Positions 15,400-23,955 are shown, numbered from the stretch's first letter. The stretch is 27,127 nt of DNA from CAZQKW01 sp964594075 (GCA_964594075.1 CAZQKW010000047.1:1-27127); one strand, 5' to 3'. Notes: generated by a model not told the origin, from the letters alone. Program-made: numbers and translations.

Positions 15400-15431
15400 T
15401 GCCCTATCATGACCGCGGTCATGATAGGGCA
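15400..15431. repeat. Perfect 32-bp palindrome
   Basis: TGCCCTATCATGACCG (15400-15415) is exactly complementary to CGGTCATGATAGGGCA (15416-15431), with no spacer. It lies between the preceding terminator and the V-ATPase operon. It could be an operator for a dimeric regulator, a cruciform, or a hairpin (it is followed by AAAAT, not a T-run). It is not part of any reading frame I accept. Confidence 0.75.
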
Positions 15432-15461
15432 AAATAGAGATTACCTCCCTTTTGTTACGAT

Positions 15462-15625
15462 CTGACCTTCGGCTCAAGTGCTTTCAATAACACGAGAGCA
15501 TTTTTCAGGAACAACGCTAAGGGTCAGTACAGGAAGCGAAAACGGCGTGGCCAATCTCGTCTTTAAAAGATACGCATACATTACCGGCTACCCTCCTTTG
15601 AGGGGCATGTTAGTCGTTAAGGTAA
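15462..15625 (+). other. Potential structured RNA region upstream of the V-ATPase operon
   Basis: Two independent foldable parts are visible. CTGACC (15462-15467) pairs with GGTCAG (15522-15527) around an inner TGCT/AGCA stem. Then a nested hairpin spans 15581-15625: TTACC/GGTAA, inside it GGCTA/TAGTC, inside that CCCTC/GAGGG with a CTTT loop. The second ends 86 nt before the first operon gene. No named riboswitch was recognised. If the promoter at 15636-15662 is the only one, this region would lie upstream of the transcript. Confidence 0.4.
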
Positions 15626-15635
15626 CAAGTAATAT

Positions 15636-15662
15636 TTGAAATCGGATGCAATATGGTATAGA
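15636..15662 (+). promoter_or_regulatory. Weak candidate promoter for the V-ATPase operon
   Basis: TTGAAA (15636-15641) and TATAGA (15657-15662) are 15 bp apart, shorter than the usual 17. A start near 15669 would leave a 40-nt leader. The spacing makes this tentative. Confidence 0.3.
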
Positions 15663-15710
15663 TTTTTGGTTCGATACCTTTGAAAATAAAACTCGGAGGA
15701 CGAATGTTTC

Positions 15711-16025
15711 ATGCTTGAATCTTTAAAGAAAATCAGGGAAGCAGAACAGGCAGCGCACCGGAAAGTGCTTCAGGCTCAACAGCAGGCTGAAGAGATTCTT
15801 AAAAATGCTGAGCATGAGTCAAAGACGATCGTTCAAAAAGCTGTACACGGCGCGCGGGATGAGGCAGAGGCGCTGTTCAAACGCGTCTGCAGTGAGGCTG
15901 AACAGCAGGCGTGCGCATTATTAGCGGCAGGGACACGAGAAATAGAGTCCCTGCGGGTAAAAGCGGAAGCACACATTGACGATGCCGCAATATTTATTAT
16001 GCGGCGGATTATGGGAGACAGCTGA
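15711..16025 (+). CDS. V-type ATPase peripheral-stalk subunit H/G
   Basis: A 104-residue protein, almost wholly a charged helix of Glu, Gln, Ala, Lys and Arg with heptad character. The last 15 residues (DDAAIFIMRRIMGDS) resemble the C-terminus of archaeal AhaH and of the E. hirae NtpF stalk protein. It should pair with subunit E to form the peripheral stalk that ties the A3B3 head to subunit I. The ATG follows CGGAGGA at 11 nt, slightly long. Its TGA is directly followed by the ATG of subunit I. Sequence identity in this family is low, so the call rests on coiled-coil form, length and position as first gene of the operon. Confidence 0.85.
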   Translation: MLESLKKIREAEQAAHRKVLQAQQQAEEILKNAEHESKTIVQKAVHGARDEAEALFKRVCSEAEQQACALLAAGTREIESLRVKAEAHIDDAAIFIMRRIMGDS

Positions 16026-17984
16026 ATGTTTTTCCCGGAGCGCATTAAGAGGATACGTTTTCTGGTGCTTGAAAACAGCACAGGTCGGGTAGTCAAGCGG
16101 CTCCATGAACTGGGAGCCGTCCAGATTTCAGATTGCCGGGAAAGACTCGCTGATCCACTGTGGGCAGAGGCGTTGTCAGCGCATCCCGCGCACCCTGATC
16201 AGAAAAAAATTGCTTTACTCATTGCTGAGTTGAACCGCTTGAGCGATGTGTTTTCGTCGCTTCAGCAAGCTAAAAAAAAAGGACTGTTCGGAAGTCTTCT
16301 CTCTCCGCCACCCCCGGCAATAATCCAACCCCGGGAACTCTTGCGGCCAGAACTCTTTTCTGAAGCAGAAACAACGATTGCTGCGATAGACGCAGAACTG
16401 TCCGGCCTCATCGAGCGGTTGGAGCACATTGAAATAGAAGAGCTTGATTTGATAGCGTTGCGTGATTCGTTTAGCCCTGTCGCACATCTGGAAATCCCTC
16501 TTGAGCTGGTTGGCAAAGGCCCCGGTGCCGCCATATTTTTAGGCATTGCCCCGGGAAATACCTTTCAGGAATTATTGTCTGAGGTGAAACAGGCTACTGA
16601 TGGCGCGGAAGTGCTTATGCATGAAACAGTATCGGGAGAGAAGAAAGCCCTGGTGTGTGCCTGCCTTGCCGTGCGCGCAGATGAAGTCCACAGCATCCTC
16701 AGAAAATGGGGCGTTGAGCTGATCAGCCCAGCAGGATACCACGGTTCGCCGAAACAGGCTATAGGTACCATCGAAGCCCGTATTAACAACCTGCGCGAAG
16801 AACAAAAAATTCTGCAGCAGAGCATTAACGAGATTAATCAACGATGGAGCCGTCAGCTCGCGCTGCTGCGGGAAGAGCTGCTCATCGAGAGAGCGCGCGC
16901 AGAAATTCAAACCTGTTTTGGACGCACAGAATATGTTGCTGCCATTGAGGGATGGGTGCCTTCAAGCAGAGCAGAAACAGTCAGCAATGCGATTAATAAT
17001 GTCAGCACAGAACCTATTGCCATAGAGCTGGCAGAACCTGATGAGCCTGCCACCGCGATCCCTGTGGCGTTGAACAATCCGGGCATTTTAAAACATTTTG
17101 AATTTCTCACCAAGCTCTATGCACATCCCCGTTATGACGAAATCGATCCAACGGTGCTCATCTGTCCGTCGTTTCTTTTTTTCTTTGCAATTATGGTCAC
17201 GGATGCCATGTACGGGTTCATGACGCTCGCCCTTGGTCTGTTGCTTCTGTTTAAGGGCGGTGGCCGGTATGATCCGGTTATCAAAGCGGCAGGGGTGATT
17301 CTTTCCTTGGGAGGTGCGGCAACGGTAATTCTGGGTGCGATTACCGGGGGCTGGTTCGGAAATCTGGCAACCAAATATCTTGGCATACAGTTTCTCAACC
17401 GCATTATTCTTTTTGATCCGCTCGCCCATGTTTCTGCATTTTTAATATTTTCGCTCGGCGTCGGTCTTGCGCAGCTCAATCTTGGTATTTGCATGGGGAT
17501 AGTGCAAAATCTGAGACGAGGGCACAGAGAAGATGCCGTGAGGAATATCTGGATGGTATTTTTGGAGCTGTTTCTAATCTTTTATTACCTTGATCTTGCA
17601 GTCCCTGCCTACGTCTGCGCTGTTCCCGCTGCTTTGTTGCTATTATATAGCGCAAAGGGGATGTTTTTATTCAGTTTTACTGGATTCATCGGAGACGTGC
17701 TTTCCTATGCCCGTTTGGTAGCCCTGGGGTTGGTGAGCTTTGGGTTTGCAATCGCAATTAACGCGCTGATAGCACTGGTGTGGAATATACAATATATCGG
17801 CTGGCTGCTGGCGTTGATACTGCTTATTGCCGGCCATCTGTTTGGTTGGGTCTTAAATGTAATCGGGGCGTTTGCCCATAGCATCCGACTGCATTTTGTT
17901 GAATTTTTTGGTAAATTTTATACCGGAGGCGGTCAAGAGTTTGTCCCGTTTGGTGCCAAAAAGGAATTCAAAGCATTTTCATAG
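16026..17984 (+). CDS. ntpI: V-type ATPase subunit I (a-subunit homologue, stator of the membrane sector)
   Basis: A 652-residue two-part protein. The soluble N-terminal half (1 to about 345), with coiled coils, holds the peripheral stalks. The C-terminal half has about eight membrane helices beginning at PSFLFFFAIMVTDAMYG (near residue 380). The essential arginine of the half-channel region is Arg563 in LSYARLVALGL, which faces the carboxylate of subunit K during rotation. Length and motifs match bacterial NtpI. It starts right after the stop of subunit H and ends 59 nt before subunit K. Confidence 0.97.
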   Translation: MFFPERIKRIRFLVLENSTGRVVKRLHELGAVQISDCRERLADPLWAEALSAHPAHPDQKKIALLIAELNRLSDVFSSLQQAKKKGLFGSLLSPPPPAIIQPRELLRPELFSEAETTIAAIDAELSGLIERLEHIEIEELDLIALRDSFSPVAHLEIPLELVGKGPGAAIFLGIAPGNTFQELLSEVKQATDGAEVLMHETVSGEKKALVCACLAVRADEVHSILRKWGVELISPAGYHGSPKQAIGTIEARINNLREEQKILQQSINEINQRWSRQLALLREELLIERARAEIQTCFGRTEYVAAIEGWVPSSRAETVSNAINNVSTEPIAIELAEPDEPATAIPVALNNPGILKHFEFLTKLYAHPRYDEIDPTVLICPSFLFFFAIMVTDAMYGFMTLALGLLLLFKGGGRYDPVIKAAGVILSLGGAATVILGAITGGWFGNLATKYLGIQFLNRIILFDPLAHVSAFLIFSLGVGLAQLNLGICMGIVQNLRRGHREDAVRNIWMVFLELFLIFYYLDLAVPAYVCAVPAALLLLYSAKGMFLFSFTGFIGDVLSYARLVALGLVSFGFAIAINALIALVWNIQYIGWLLALILLIAGHLFGWVLNVIGAFAHSIRLHFVEFFGKFYTGGGQEFVPFGAKKEFKAFS

Positions 17985-18043
17985 CCTCTTATGGCACTGA
18001 TGTTTAAATAATAAAAAAACAATTTTTAGGGAGGTGCACAATT

Positions 18044-18523
18044 ATGGAATTTACCTTAGGTTTAGGTCTGGCTGCGCTGGGTGCCGGTCTTTCGATGGGT
18101 ATAGCGGCGATCGGTGCCGGCTTAGGCGTGGGAATTGCCGGAGCAGCCGGAGCCGGTGTTATCGCAGAGGATGCAAAAAAATTTGGCCCTGTTTTGGTGC
18201 TGCAGGCCTTTCCCCAGACCCAGGGAATTTACGGGTTTGTCGTGGCGGTTCTGATTCTTATGGGAACAGGGCTTTTAGGGGGACAGCCCAAGCCAATTTC
18301 CCTTGAGTTAGGGCTCATTTGTCTTGCAGCCGGTTTAACCACCGCGTTTGGTGGCATTACGGCAATTGGGCAGGGAATTACCGCAGGTGCAGGCATGGGA
18401 TCTGTTGCAAAAAACCCCGACACCCTCGGACAGAACTGCGTGCTTGCTGTTATGGCTGAAACATTTGCAGTTTTTTCGCTCCTGATAGCGGTGTTAATTC
18501 TTGTCGGTGCGAAAATACTGTAA
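18044..18523 (+). CDS. ntpK: V-type ATPase subunit K (proteolipid rotor ring), Na+-type
   Basis: A 159-residue proteolipid with four membrane helices, a duplicated c-subunit hairpin. Only the second hairpin carries the ion-binding carboxylate: Glu139 in VMAETFAVF. The first has FPQTQGIYGF, with Thr59 and Gln60 and no acid. Gln110 lies in helix 3 (AIGQGITAG). These match Glu139, Gln110, Thr64 and Gln65 that ligate Na+ in E. hirae NtpK, so sodium coupling is inferred. One carboxylate per four helices favours ATP-driven pumping over synthesis. A strong GGGAGGTG ribosome site fits the need for about ten copies per complex. Confidence 0.97.
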   Translation: MEFTLGLGLAALGAGLSMGIAAIGAGLGVGIAGAAGAGVIAEDAKKFGPVLVLQAFPQTQGIYGFVVAVLILMGTGLLGGQPKPISLELGLICLAAGLTTAFGGITAIGQGITAGAGMGSVAKNPDTLGQNCVLAVMAETFAVFSLLIAVLILVGAKIL

Positions 18524-18573
18524 TTTTCCCGCATCAGTGCTCAATATGATTATGCGTAGAGGAGTGGTTTTGC

Positions 18574-19227
18574 ATGCTGTCTGACGGGAGCGCGCGAATT
18601 ATACAGGAAATTGTAAAAGCCGCAGATGCCCAGAGTGCTGAGCTGATTGCAGATGCGCAGGCGCAGGCGCAGAACCTGCTCAAAGAGGCTGAGAAAAAAG
18701 CCGAATACGAGCGCCAGCATATCATAGCAAGCGTGGCGCAGGAAGCACAGCTCGAGTCCCAGAGAATTCTGGCTGAGGCCCGGGTCCGGGAAAAACGGGC
18801 AAAACTGTTGCTCCAGGAAGAACTAATTCAGGCAGCATTTACCCGCGGGTTTCTGATGCTGGAATCATTTGCGAAACGGGGATCTGATCACGGTATTCTT
18901 TACCGGGATATGCTGGTGGGTTTGGCGAAAGAAGCGATGCTTTCTGTCGGGCAGCAGACCATGGAACTGCTTTGCAACGAACGGGATCGACACATATTCG
19001 ACCGCCAGACAATAGAGGACATCAGTCGCGAGATAAGCGCTGCTGTGGGGACACAGGTTTCCCTGCGGCTTGCCGCAGAAACCATTTCCTGCTGCGGCGG
19101 AGTTATCGTTCGTGACAGTGCTAACAGACTCCGCGTAGACAATACGTTTGAAGCTCGCCTGGAGCGGAGCAGACAGTCGCTCAGAACTGAGGTCATGCGT
19201 ATTCTGTTTGCAACCGGGACACCCTGA
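18574..19227 (+). CDS. ntpE: V-type ATPase peripheral-stalk subunit E
   Basis: A 217-residue stalk subunit. The N-terminal half is a long charged helix rich in Ala, Glu, Gln and Arg (about 10-95). The C-terminal half is a globular domain ending ...DNTFEARLERSRQSLRTEVMRILF, which contains the subunit E fingerprint (GGVIVRDSANRLRVDNTF). It partners the stalk protein at 15711-16025 and contacts subunit B at the top of the head. ATG 18574 follows GAGGAG at 9 nt. Its stop overlaps the ATG of subunit C by one base. Confidence 0.93.
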   Translation: MLSDGSARIIQEIVKAADAQSAELIADAQAQAQNLLKEAEKKAEYERQHIIASVAQEAQLESQRILAEARVREKRAKLLLQEELIQAAFTRGFLMLESFAKRGSDHGILYRDMLVGLAKEAMLSVGQQTMELLCNERDRHIFDRQTIEDISREISAAVGTQVSLRLAAETISCCGGVIVRDSANRLRVDNTFEARLERSRQSLRTEVMRILFATGTP

Positions 19228-20348
19228 TGAACTATCAGCTTTTTGTGCTTGTTTTATTGCTGCTGTTGGGATTGCTCTTTCCCTATCTTGTTTTTCTCGC
19301 GCGCAGCGTTAAAAATATTGTGCCGTATCTTTATCTTAACGCGCGCATCAGTGCAAAACAGGGACGGCTCATAAAAAAAAATATGTTAAATGACATGATT
19401 GATGCGGATTCAATTGCCGAGCTTGCGTCACGGTTAGAGAATACGGATTACGCGTTTGCCATGCCGGACCTGGTGCTTGATAACGCTGAATCAATTGAGC
19501 GGCTGCTCATGAGGTACACAGCTGCAGTATATCGTGAGCTGGCCGATATGATGCCTAAGAAAATATCATCCGCCTTTAGTTTTTTGCTCCAGGAGTGGGA
19601 TGTGAAAAATATAAAAACAATTCTGCGTGGTATTCGACGGGGGCTACCTCCCGGAGAAATACTTTCACGCATAATTCCGGTGGGAGAAATGCCCAGCCCG
19701 CTGTTGAGCAAACTGGCAGAGGCAGGAACCGTTGAGCAGTCTATTGCGCATCTTGAAGGCACTCAGTATGCTTTTGTGACGGAACTGATTCAAAGATATG
19801 AGCAGGATCGCACTCTGCTGGTTATTGAGTCAGCATTAGACAAGTGGCTGCTGGAAACCATGTGGAATCGCGCGATGGCTGATCCGGAATTGATGGTGCT
19901 GCGTCCGTTCCTTGCAGCACGGCTTGATGGTATCAATCTCAAGATTCTGTTCCGGGCAAAAAGGGATCTTGTGCCTCTGAGCGAAATCATGCCCCATTTG
20001 ATATTGGGCGGAGAGATTTTGGACGGCCCGCTTAAAATATTTGACGAGGTTGACGAGATTGGCGCCCTGATCGCAAGTATTGAATGGTCGCCATTTTATC
20101 ATCCCCTGACCGATGCTTTTCCAGAATATGAAAAAACCGGGTCGTTGGCCATTTTAGAAAAAGTGGTGGATGAAACGGTTTTAAAAGTCGGCAGAGACAC
20201 CGCGATAAAATTTCCCTACGGCATAGCGCCGGTAGCAGGGTATCTGGCATTGCGGGAAACTGAACTGAGAAATATCAGGGCAATCGCCCGGCTCAAAGAG
20301 GTGGGCATGCCCCCTGACCAAATCAGAGAACTGATCTTGGTGGTTTAA
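19227..20348 (+). CDS. ntpC: V-type ATPase subunit C (d) with an added N-terminal membrane helix
   Basis: Subunit C is the funnel on the rotor ring that sockets the central stalk. The canonical domain begins around residue 34 (YLYLNARISAKQGRLI, like the YAYANARVRA opening of other family members). It continues with three repeated helical domains to ...PPDQIREL. Before it are about 30 residues with a clear membrane helix, residues 4-24 (LFVLVLLLLLGLLFPYLVFLA), followed by Arg-Ser-Val-Lys. Family members I know start at the canonical domain and are soluble. The start is well supported because ATG 19227 shares a base with the subunit E stop (TGATG). The added helix could anchor the subunit in the membrane or inside the ring. 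373 residues, against about 320-350 usual. Confidence 0.93.
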   Translation: MNYQLFVLVLLLLLGLLFPYLVFLARSVKNIVPYLYLNARISAKQGRLIKKNMLNDMIDADSIAELASRLENTDYAFAMPDLVLDNAESIERLLMRYTAAVYRELADMMPKKISSAFSFLLQEWDVKNIKTILRGIRRGLPPGEILSRIIPVGEMPSPLLSKLAEAGTVEQSIAHLEGTQYAFVTELIQRYEQDRTLLVIESALDKWLLETMWNRAMADPELMVLRPFLAARLDGINLKILFRAKRDLVPLSEIMPHLILGGEILDGPLKIFDEVDEIGALIASIEWSPFYHPLTDAFPEYEKTGSLAILEKVVDETVLKVGRDTAIKFPYGIAPVAGYLALRETELRNIRAIARLKEVGMPPDQIRELILVV

Positions 20349-20354
20349 TAGTCC

Positions 20355-20663
20355 ATGGAAATAGCAGTTGTTGCAGATCCGCACGTGGCAACGGTATTTC
20401 GCCTTGCAGGCATAAAAAGAACCTATGAAACCGGCAATTCGCAGCAACGTCTGGCTGCGCTGCTTCAGGATGAAGACATTGGGTTGATTATCATAACCGA
20501 AAGCCTGGCAGATGAATGCCGAGCCCTTATTGACCAGCAGCGCCTATCACCCCGAATGCTGCCCCTAATCGTGGAAGTGCCTGATTTTTCCGGCCCGAAA
20601 CGAAGCAGGATTGATTATATGAGCCGTATAATCAAACGCGCACTGGGCATGGATAGTATCTGA
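20355..20663 (+). CDS. ntpG: V-type ATPase subunit F (central stalk)
   Basis: A 102-residue Rossmann-like protein, EIAVVADPHVATVFRLAG at the start and GLIIITESLADEC in the middle, matching subunit F of A/V-type ATPases (NtpG in E. hirae naming, AtpF in others). It binds subunit D in the rotating central stalk and regulates the enzyme. The ATG lies 6 nt after the subunit C stop. The C-terminal helix continues to RIIKRALGMDSI. Confidence 0.93.
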   Translation: MEIAVVADPHVATVFRLAGIKRTYETGNSQQRLAALLQDEDIGLIIITESLADECRALIDQQRLSPRMLPLIVEVPDFSGPKRSRIDYMSRIIKRALGMDSI

Positions 20664-20698
20664 ACGCTATGATGTGTGACTGAGCGTGCAGTCGTTTA

Positions 20699-20737
20699 TA
20701 TGCTGCGCAGGGCGTGATAAGCTGGAGGTGCAGCATA
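20699..20737 (+). other. Inverted repeat in the spacer before subunit A
   Basis: TATGCTGC (20699-20706) and GCAGCATA (20730-20737) are exact inverted repeats with a 23-nt loop. They lie in the widest internal gap of the operon (116 nt), before the most abundant catalytic genes. It could be an mRNA processing or stability hairpin; there is no T-tract. Confidence 0.4.
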
Positions 20738-20779
20738 GCATAGACCAATAACCTACACAATCAATCTGGAGGTCTCCGC

Positions 20780-22549
20780 TTGACCGAATACAGCGAAGGT
20801 ACAATTCAAAGTATAGCTGGTCCTCTTGTCGTTGCCAGAAACATGAAAGGATGCCAGATGTATGAGGTGGTCCGGGTGGGTGAGGCAGGACTTATGGGGG
20901 AAACTATACGTCTTGAGGGGCAGCTTGCCTATATTCAGGTGTATGAGGATACTGCCGGGCTCCTTCCTGGAGAAAAAGTACTGCGCACCGGAGAGCCCCT
21001 CTCCGTCGAGCTTGGTCCTGGGATTATAAGGAATTTTTATGACGGAATCCAGCGGCCACTGACCGAAATCAGGAAGCAGGCCGGGGATTTTATTACCAGG
21101 GGAATCCTGATTCCCGGCTTAGACCATGAGAAACTGTGGGAATTTACACCGGTTGTGACGGAAGGCGCTGCCGTCGTCGGCGGCGATGTGCTTGGCACGG
21201 TTCAAGAATCAAAAGTTATCACCCATAAAATCATGGTTCCTCCTGGCATACAGGGAACTGTTGTGGAAATTCGTGCAGGATCATTTCGGTTGCGTGACAC
21301 CATTGCAATTTTGGAACACATGGGGACACACATTCCGCTGACCATGACCCAGAAATGGCCGGTTCGTGTCGAACGCCCATATAAAAAAAAGATTGACCCT
21401 AAAATCCCGCTGCTAACCGGCCAGAGAATATACGATACCTTTTTCCCTATTGCAAAAGGGGGAACTGCTGCTATACCTGGCGGTTTTGGTACCGGGAAAA
21501 CAGTCAGCCAGCACCAGGTGGCTCGCTGGTCAGACGCCCAAGTGGTTGTCTATGTTGGATGCGGGGAGAGAGGCAATGAAATAACCGAGGTGCTGGATAG
21601 CTTTCCGGAACTTGAAGATCCAAAAACCGGCCACAAGCTGATTGAACGCTCAACCCTCATTGCCAATACTTCAAATATGCCTGTCGCTGCCCGGGAAGCT
21701 TCCATCTATACGGGTGTAACCATTGCGGAATATTATCGAGACATGGGATTTGACGTGGCGCTTATGGCAGACTCTACATCGCGATGGGCAGAAGCGTTAC
21801 GGGAAATCTCAGGGCGTTTAGAGGAGATTCCCGGGGAACAGGGGTACCCTGCGTATCTGGCATCGCGATTAGCGCATTTTTATGAACGAGCAGGACTGGT
21901 CGCAACGCTTGGCACTGATGAGCGTTATGGTTCTGTGTCTATCATCGGTGCCGTGTCGCCGCCCGGCGGGGATCTTTCTGAACCGGTTTCACAAAACACC
22001 CTCAGGGTGGTCAGTGCGTTCTGGGCACTCGATGCGTCACTGGCAGATCGGCGGCATTTCCCGGCCATCAATTGGCTGAGAAGTTATTCTCTGTATCTTG
22101 ACTTTACCAAGGACTGGTACGCCCACCATATCTCCCCTGAGTTCAGAGAGCTCAGAGCGCGGGCGATGGTCATACTGCAGCAGGAAGCAGAACTTTCGGA
22201 AATTGTTCAGCTCATAGGCCCCGACGCACTGCCGGAACGAGAGCGATTAACGCTTGATGTGGCGCGGATGATTCGGGAGGACTTTCTGCAACAGCATGCT
22301 TTCCATAAAGTAGATTCGTACTGTCCTCCCAAAAAACAATATAACATGCTGAAAATAATCATGTTGTTTAATGATCTGGCAATCGAAGCACTGGAGCGGG
22401 GAATGAGTATTGACGTTGTGAGCAACCTCTCCATTAAAGATACGCTGTCCAGAATGAAATATATTGCCAATGACGCGCTCGAATCTGCATTTGCGGACAT
22501 TGAGGTGCAACTCAGACAAAGCTTTCAAACAGCAGGAGCTGCTCCATGA
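20780..22549 (+). CDS. ntpA: V-type ATPase catalytic subunit A
   Basis: Catalytic head subunit of 589 residues. Walker A is GGFGTGKT (234-241, Lys240), and the catalytic glutamate is Glu263 in GERGNE. DSTSRWAEALREISGRLEE and the SPPGGDLSEPVSQ phrase are present, as is the roughly 90-residue bulge domain found only in A/V-type A subunits. The second Walker A residue is Gly rather than the frequent Pro (GPFGSGKT), a mild variant. The start is TTG at 20780 with GGAGG 7 nt ahead; no ATG in frame fits better. The stop overlaps the ATG of subunit B. It forms the hexamer A3B3 with subunit B. Confidence 0.98.
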   Translation: MTEYSEGTIQSIAGPLVVARNMKGCQMYEVVRVGEAGLMGETIRLEGQLAYIQVYEDTAGLLPGEKVLRTGEPLSVELGPGIIRNFYDGIQRPLTEIRKQAGDFITRGILIPGLDHEKLWEFTPVVTEGAAVVGGDVLGTVQESKVITHKIMVPPGIQGTVVEIRAGSFRLRDTIAILEHMGTHIPLTMTQKWPVRVERPYKKKIDPKIPLLTGQRIYDTFFPIAKGGTAAIPGGFGTGKTVSQHQVARWSDAQVVVYVGCGERGNEITEVLDSFPELEDPKTGHKLIERSTLIANTSNMPVAAREASIYTGVTIAEYYRDMGFDVALMADSTSRWAEALREISGRLEEIPGEQGYPAYLASRLAHFYERAGLVATLGTDERYGSVSIIGAVSPPGGDLSEPVSQNTLRVVSAFWALDASLADRRHFPAINWLRSYSLYLDFTKDWYAHHISPEFRELRARAMVILQQEAELSEIVQLIGPDALPERERLTLDVARMIREDFLQQHAFHKVDSYCPPKKQYNMLKIIMLFNDLAIEALERGMSIDVVSNLSIKDTLSRMKYIANDALESAFADIEVQLRQSFQTAGAAP

Positions 22550-23955
22550 TTGCAAATATAAAAATGAGAGAATACCGTTCGGTTAAAAAGGTTGCAGGGC
22601 CACTGATAATCGTTGACGGTGTTGAAGGTGTTGCCTTTGGGGAAGTGGTTAAAATCAAGACGAGCGCCGGGGAAGAACGAACCGGCCAGGTTCTTGAAGC
22701 ACACGAGACGGTCGCCGTTATTCAGGTTTTTGAGGGGACGCGGGGTCTTGACACGCATGGTACCTCAGTGCGTTTTGTCGGGGAAACCATGCAGCTGGCG
22801 GTTTCCGCGGACATGATAGGGCGATTTTTTGATGGACTGGGCCGTCCACTGGATGGCGGCCCCGAGATTATTTCCGACAACAGGATTGATATTAATGGCT
22901 CCCCGATAAATCCGGTTGCTCGCGCCTACCCCAATGAATTTATCCAGACCGGGGTTTCTTCCATAGATGGCATGAATACCCTGGTGCGCGGCCAGAAGCT
23001 GCCGATCTTTTCAGGAGCGGGGATGCCGCATAATGAACTTACGGCACAAATTGCCCGCCAGGCGCGTGTGTTAAGTTCAACCGAACCCTTTTCAGTGGTT
23101 TTTGCAGCCATGGGAATTACCAATGAAGAAGCCAATTTTTTTATGGGCGCGTTTGAAAGAACCGGCGCCATTGAACGGATGGTAGCATTTATAAACCTTG
23201 CTGACGACCCTGCTATTGAGCGTATCATAACCCCACGCATGGCTTTAACGACGGCGGAATACCTGGCGTTTCATGTAAATATGCATGTGCTGGTCATCCT
23301 AACGGACATGACCAATTACTGCGAGGCGCTGCGCGAGATATCTGCAGCCCGCGAGGAGGTGCCCGGCAGACGCGGATATCCCGGATATATGTACACGGAT
23401 TTGGCAATGATATACGAACGAGCAGGTCGTATTCGCGGCAGAAAGGGTTCAATCACCCTGATGCCTATTATAACGATGCCTGATGACGACATCACCCACC
23501 CGATTCCTGATTTGACCGGATATATTACCGAAGGACAAATTGTTCTGACGCGCGATTTGCACCGGCGCGGTATTTATCCGCCGGTAGATGTTTTGCCCAG
23601 CCTGTCCCGGCTTATGAATCGAGGCATCGGCGAGGGTAAAACCCGCGAAGACCACCTGGGGGTCTCTGATCAATGTTACGCAGCCTATGCTGAGGGACGC
23701 GATGTGCGCAATATGGAGGCAGTTGTCGGTAGGGAAGCCCTTACCGAACGGGACCTGAGGCATCTGGAATTTGCCGATCGCTTTGAAAAAGAGTTTCTTC
23801 AGCAGGATCGGTATGAAAACAGAACCATAGAAACGACGCTGTCTATTGGCTGGCAGTTGCTTTCATCTCTGCCCGTGGGCGAGTTAAAGCGCATCGATAT
23901 GGACTACATAAAAAAATATTATTCAGGCAGCACTGATAAACAATCGGCGTTATAA
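22546..23955 (+). CDS. ntpB: V-type ATPase regulatory subunit B
   Basis: Non-catalytic head subunit of 469 residues. It lacks a working Walker A; the equivalent loop is IFSGAGMPHNELTAQIARQA. It keeps the B-subunit signatures NYCEALREISAAREEVPGRR, YPGYMYTDLAMIYERAGR and the ADP-site region DLTGYITEGQI. The first ATG (22546) overlaps the subunit A stop and has GGAG 7 nt ahead; a second ATG six codons later is possible. Subunit D follows 15 nt downstream. Confidence 0.98.
   Translation: MIANIKMREYRSVKKVAGPLIIVDGVEGVAFGEVVKIKTSAGEERTGQVLEAHETVAVIQVFEGTRGLDTHGTSVRFVGETMQLAVSADMIGRFFDGLGRPLDGGPEIISDNRIDINGSPINPVARAYPNEFIQTGVSSIDGMNTLVRGQKLPIFSGAGMPHNELTAQIARQARVLSSTEPFSVVFAAMGITNEEANFFMGAFERTGAIERMVAFINLADDPAIERIITPRMALTTAEYLAFHVNMHVLVILTDMTNYCEALREISAAREEVPGRRGYPGYMYTDLAMIYERAGRIRGRKGSITLMPIITMPDDDITHPIPDLTGYITEGQIVLTRDLHRRGIYPPVDVLPSLSRLMNRGIGEGKTREDHLGVSDQCYAAYAEGRDVRNMEAVVGREALTERDLRHLEFADRFEKEFLQQDRYENRTIETTLSIGWQLLSSLPVGELKRIDMDYIKKYYSGSTDKQSAL

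Noticed and set aside
15175..15477. Minus-strand 100-codon frame overlapping the 62-residue gene and its terminator
   Set aside because: It runs through a perfect palindrome and a strong terminator and lies antisense to a gene with better signals. It has an AGGGAGG on its strand, but inside the frame rather than before its start.
15668..15678. GGTTCGATACC, like a tRNA T-arm
   Set aside because: Only two base pairs close the loop, and no acceptor, D or anticodon arms fit around it.
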